From assembly GCA_034431765.1 (NCBI GenBank), contig DAOUDD010000263.1, positions 1 through 23,508 of the forward strand: a DNA stretch of 23,508 nt. The letters are read 5' to 3'. The position numbers and the translations under genes were made by a program. Shown here in pieces: positions 21,454-23,508 of the stretch (positions within the stretch are counted from its first letter, which is position 1; each line of letters opens with the position of its first letter). The notes under the pieces are model-generated. The model was not told the origin of the DNA, searched no databases, and worked only from the letters and a program-made list of their open reading frames with translations. This stretch comes from DASYAN01 sp034431765. Lineage in GTDB: Bacteria > Chloroflexota > Ktedonobacteria > Ktedonobacterales > Ktedonobacteraceae.

Positions 21454-21559
21454 CCAATCCTCTTTGGACATGTGCCCTTACGTGAAATGTATTGGTATTG
21501 GGGACAAGCCACTCCCCTTTGGCGCACAATGACGGTTGGCAGAGCAAATAGGATAGAGG

Positions 21560-23508
21560 ATGATGGCTCAAAATACTATAGATACTGCACTTGCGGCGGA
21601 TGAAAATGGTCGTGGTAGGCGTGGAGCGGCTACGACTAATGGTATAGATCGTTCAAGCGTTGAAAATGGCATTGTGCATGAGGATTTCTCGGTCATTCTC
21701 GCGCAGGCCTTCGCAACCTACGGCCTCTCAGTCGTGACAGATCGTGCGCTGCCCGATGCACGTGATGGACTGAAGCCCGTCCAGCGTCGCATCCTGGCGG
21801 GTATGCTGGAGGCGCGTTACCTCTCTTCTCGGCCCACCGTGAAGAGCGCAGAGGTCGTTGGCCTCATTCTCGGTAACTATCATCCGCATGGCGATAGCTC
21901 CGTCTACGAAGCGGCTGTGCGCCTCACACAGCCTTTCACCATGCGCTACCCCTTGATCGAGGGCCAGGGTAATATGGGGAGTGAGGATGGTGATGCCCCT
22001 GCCGCTTATCGCTATACCGAGATGCGTCTCTCGCCACTCGCTGAAGCGGCGATGGCCTATATCGAACGCGAGACCGTGCCATTACATCCGACGTACAAGC
22101 AGGACCCGAAGGTGCAGGAGCCTGACTACCTGCCTGGACATATCCCACCCGTAGTGAATCCGTCGAGTGGTATTGCTGTCGGACTTTCCACTAATATTCC
22201 CCCGCACAATCTCGTTGAAGTGCTGCGTGCCTGTATTGCTCTGCTGGATCACCCGGACATGAGCGTAGAGCAGTTGATGAATTACATCCAGGGACCAGAT
22301 TTCAGTCAGGGTGGCAGGATTGTCGGCATCGATGGGATCAAAGACTACTTCACAACCGGCAAGGGACGCATCATCGTGCGCGCTGAAGTGCGCCTGGAAG
22401 AGACACCGCGCAGCCGTTCACTCGTCGTGACGCAGATCCCACCGATCGGGCGTGACAAGGTCAAAGTCTCAATCGTCAAGGCGATCAACGCACGCAAGCT
22501 GGAAGGTCTGTTCCCTGATGTACGCGACGAGAGCGATACGGAGAAGGGGACGCGGATCGTGCTCGATCTGCGCCGCGACGCAGATGCAGCTGAAATGCTC
22601 TCGCAGCTCTTCCGCGAGACCGATCTACAGGTCGCGCTCTCCTTCCAGATGGTCTTTCTGTTTGGCAATTCAATGGAAGCAGCCCGCCAGCCCAGGCAGA
22701 CCGGCATGCTCGACCTGCTCAACTACTGGAACGCGCACCAGATCGATGTGCTGACTCGTCGCTCACAATACGACCTGCGCAAAGCTCGTGAGCGTCTGCA
22801 CGTGGTTGAGGGCCTGATTATTGGCTCCAAATATGCAGAGCAGATCGTCCGTATCTTCCAGCAAGCCGAGGATCGGGCCGCCGCACGCAAAGAGATCGAG
22901 GAGCGCTACAAGCTCACCGCCATTCAATCCGACGTGATCGCCTCAATGACCCTGGCCCAGGTCACACGGCTGGACTCAAGCAAATACGCGAAGGAGAAAG
23001 AGGAACTTACTACGCGTATTAGCGAATTGGAGCGACTGCTCTCTGACCGCAGGGCGCTACTCACATTACTGAAAAAAGAGATGCAGCAACTGATCAAGCA
23101 GTTCGGCGACGAGCGACGTACAGTCATTGACGTGGAAGGGCAGATCACGGCACCGATTGAGATCGTTGCCAGCCTGCACGAGCGTGATCCTCTGCTCGTT
23201 GCCTTCACGCGCAACGCAACGCTCAAGGCCTTGCCCGCAGATACCTACAGGCCGAAGGGCAAGAGTGGGAGCGCGACGTATACACCTGTGCGCGGTGACG
23301 AGCAACTGCGCCAACTGCTCGCAACAACCACGCAGGACTATCTGCTCTGCATCTGCAACACCGGTCGCGTCTTCCAGATCGCAACCCATCGCGTACCAGT
23401 TGTAACTCGCTCAGCCAAAGGCGAACCCGTGCGTGAACTGCTCGAACTCGCAGCAGGCGAGGAGGTAATAGCCGTTCTTCCCATCGCTGCCTACGCGGAG
23501 GATCGCTA
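21560..23508 (+). CDS. Type IIA DNA topoisomerase subunit A (GyrA/ParC family), 3' end beyond window
   Basis: 649 codons, still open at the window end. ATG ATG at 21560/21563 follows AGGATAGAGG; either could be the start. Residues 1-40 are a polar extension. The breakage-reunion domain has GNYHPHGDSSVYEAAV (105-120) and the catalytic Arg151-Tyr152 in AAYRYTEMRLS; Tyr152 forms the covalent DNA link. At the quinolone positions, Ser113 and Glu117 correspond to Ser83 and Asp87 of E. coli GyrA; Glu is the ParC state. GHIPPVVNPSSGIAVGLSTNIPPHN replaces the usual LPARLPNLLLNGS version. A coiled-coil tower and the start of the C-terminal beta-pinwheel (from about 535) follow. No GyrA-box (QRRGGKG) is seen before the end. 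Partner of the subunit B gene upstream. Confidence 0.92.
   Translation, partial: MMAQNTIDTALAADENGRGRRGAATTNGIDRSSVENGIVHEDFSVILAQAFATYGLSVVTDRALPDARDGLKPVQRRILAGMLEARYLSSRPTVKSAEVVGLILGNYHPHGDSSVYEAAVRLTQPFTMRYPLIEGQGNMGSEDGDAPAAYRYTEMRLSPLAEAAMAYIERETVPLHPTYKQDPKVQEPDYLPGHIPPVVNPSSGIAVGLSTNIPPHNLVEVLRACIALLDHPDMSVEQLMNYIQGPDFSQGGRIVGIDGIKDYFTTGKGRIIVRAEVRLEETPRSRSLVVTQIPPIGRDKVKVSIVKAINARKLEGLFPDVRDESDTEKGTRIVLDLRRDADAAEMLSQLFRETDLQVALSFQMVFLFGNSMEAARQPRQTGMLDLLNYWNAHQIDVLTRRSQYDLRKARERLHVVEGLIIGSKYAEQIVRIFQQAEDRAAARKEIEERYKLTAIQSDVIASMTLAQVTRLDSSKYAKEKEELTTRISELERLLSDRRALLTLLKKEMQQLIKQFGDERRTVIDVEGQITAPIEIVASLHERDPLLVAFTRNATLKALPADTYRPKGKSGSATYTPVRGDEQLRQLLATTTQDYLLCICNTGRVFQIATHRVPVVTRSAKGEPVRELLELAAGEEVIAVLPIAAYAEDR

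Larger units (their letters stand above)
21127..21559. other. Repeat-rich intergenic region between topoisomerase subunits
   Basis: 433 bp with no convincing gene; the frame at 21230-21532 reads through the repeats and lacks a ribosome binding site. GCGTAGGGA-like units occur three times (from about 21174, 21279 and 21330), each followed by a different hairpin: TAGGGAA/TTCCCTA (21176-21182, 21192-21198), GCAAGCTTGC (21288-21297) and GCGACC/GGTCGC (21339-21344, 21350-21355). The family A element occupies the right-hand part. The last ~100 bp before subunit A show no clear promoter. Confidence 0.6.

Noticed and set aside
21230..21532. 100-codon frame between the topoisomerase genes
   Set aside because: It runs through the family A repeat and its hairpins and has no ribosome binding site; its translation follows repeat structure, not a protein.
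1..23508. CRISPR array, tRNA or rRNA genes, insertion sequence, prophage or toxin-antitoxin pair
   Set aside because: No regularly spaced repeats, no tRNA-like folds with a T-loop consensus, no transposase or integrase motifs and no phage structural proteins were found on either strand.

Overview
The window looks like ordinary chromosomal sequence from a free-living, multicellular-type Chloroflexota, most likely a Ktedonobacteria relative. This is inferred from moderate GC, a large soluble GAF/PAS histidine kinase, an XRE-TPR regulator, a BrkB-family membrane protein, a Pro/Gln-rich zinc-ribbon protein and palindromic repeats between genes. It is not proven by any single marker. There is no prophage, transposase, CRISPR array, rRNA or tRNA.

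Layout. 1-1275 (minus): a creatininase-family amidohydrolase, cut by the window edge, follows an LCM-type O-methyltransferase with an N-terminal membrane helix. 1538-2740 (plus): an RlmI-type 23S rRNA m5C methyltransferase. 2849-2949: copy 1 of a ~100-bp palindromic repeat. 2960-3667 (minus): a histidine phosphatase, divergent from a GH127 beta-L-arabinofuranosidase-like enzyme (3819-5696, plus) that has a short leader ORF. An SDR oxidoreductase follows (5870-6655), with a REP-like hairpin before it and a perfect 26-bp inverted repeat after it. 6844-8122: two CoxG-like SRPBCC proteins on opposite strands, with a headless TetR C-terminal domain between them.

8704-13891: a hypothetical protein with a disordered front and a beta-rich C-terminal domain converges on, and overlaps, a minus-strand run of HD phosphohydrolase, small two-helix membrane protein and a 971-aa orphan sensor kinase (3 GAF, 1 PAS). 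14434-16880: a BrkB/YihY membrane protein, a small J-domain protein and a zinc-ribbon protein. 16971-18332 (minus): an XRE-TPR regulator with operator-like palindromes. 19024-23508 (plus): both subunits of a type IIA topoisomerase; subunit A runs off the end. The two are separated by a 433-bp intergenic region rich in repeats.

Most notable: (i) the N-terminal extension of topoisomerase subunit B carries QLSLF, a consensus sliding-clamp-binding pentapeptide; (ii) two copies of a 44-45-nt REP-like element keep two nested stems by compensatory changes; (iii) a ~100-bp multi-hairpin element occurs twice, once nested in a further inverted repeat between the topoisomerase genes; (iv) several promoters can be paired with adjacent palindromic operator candidates. 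No clearly new multi-gene system is visible; the neighbourhood is mainly housekeeping and regulatory genes.
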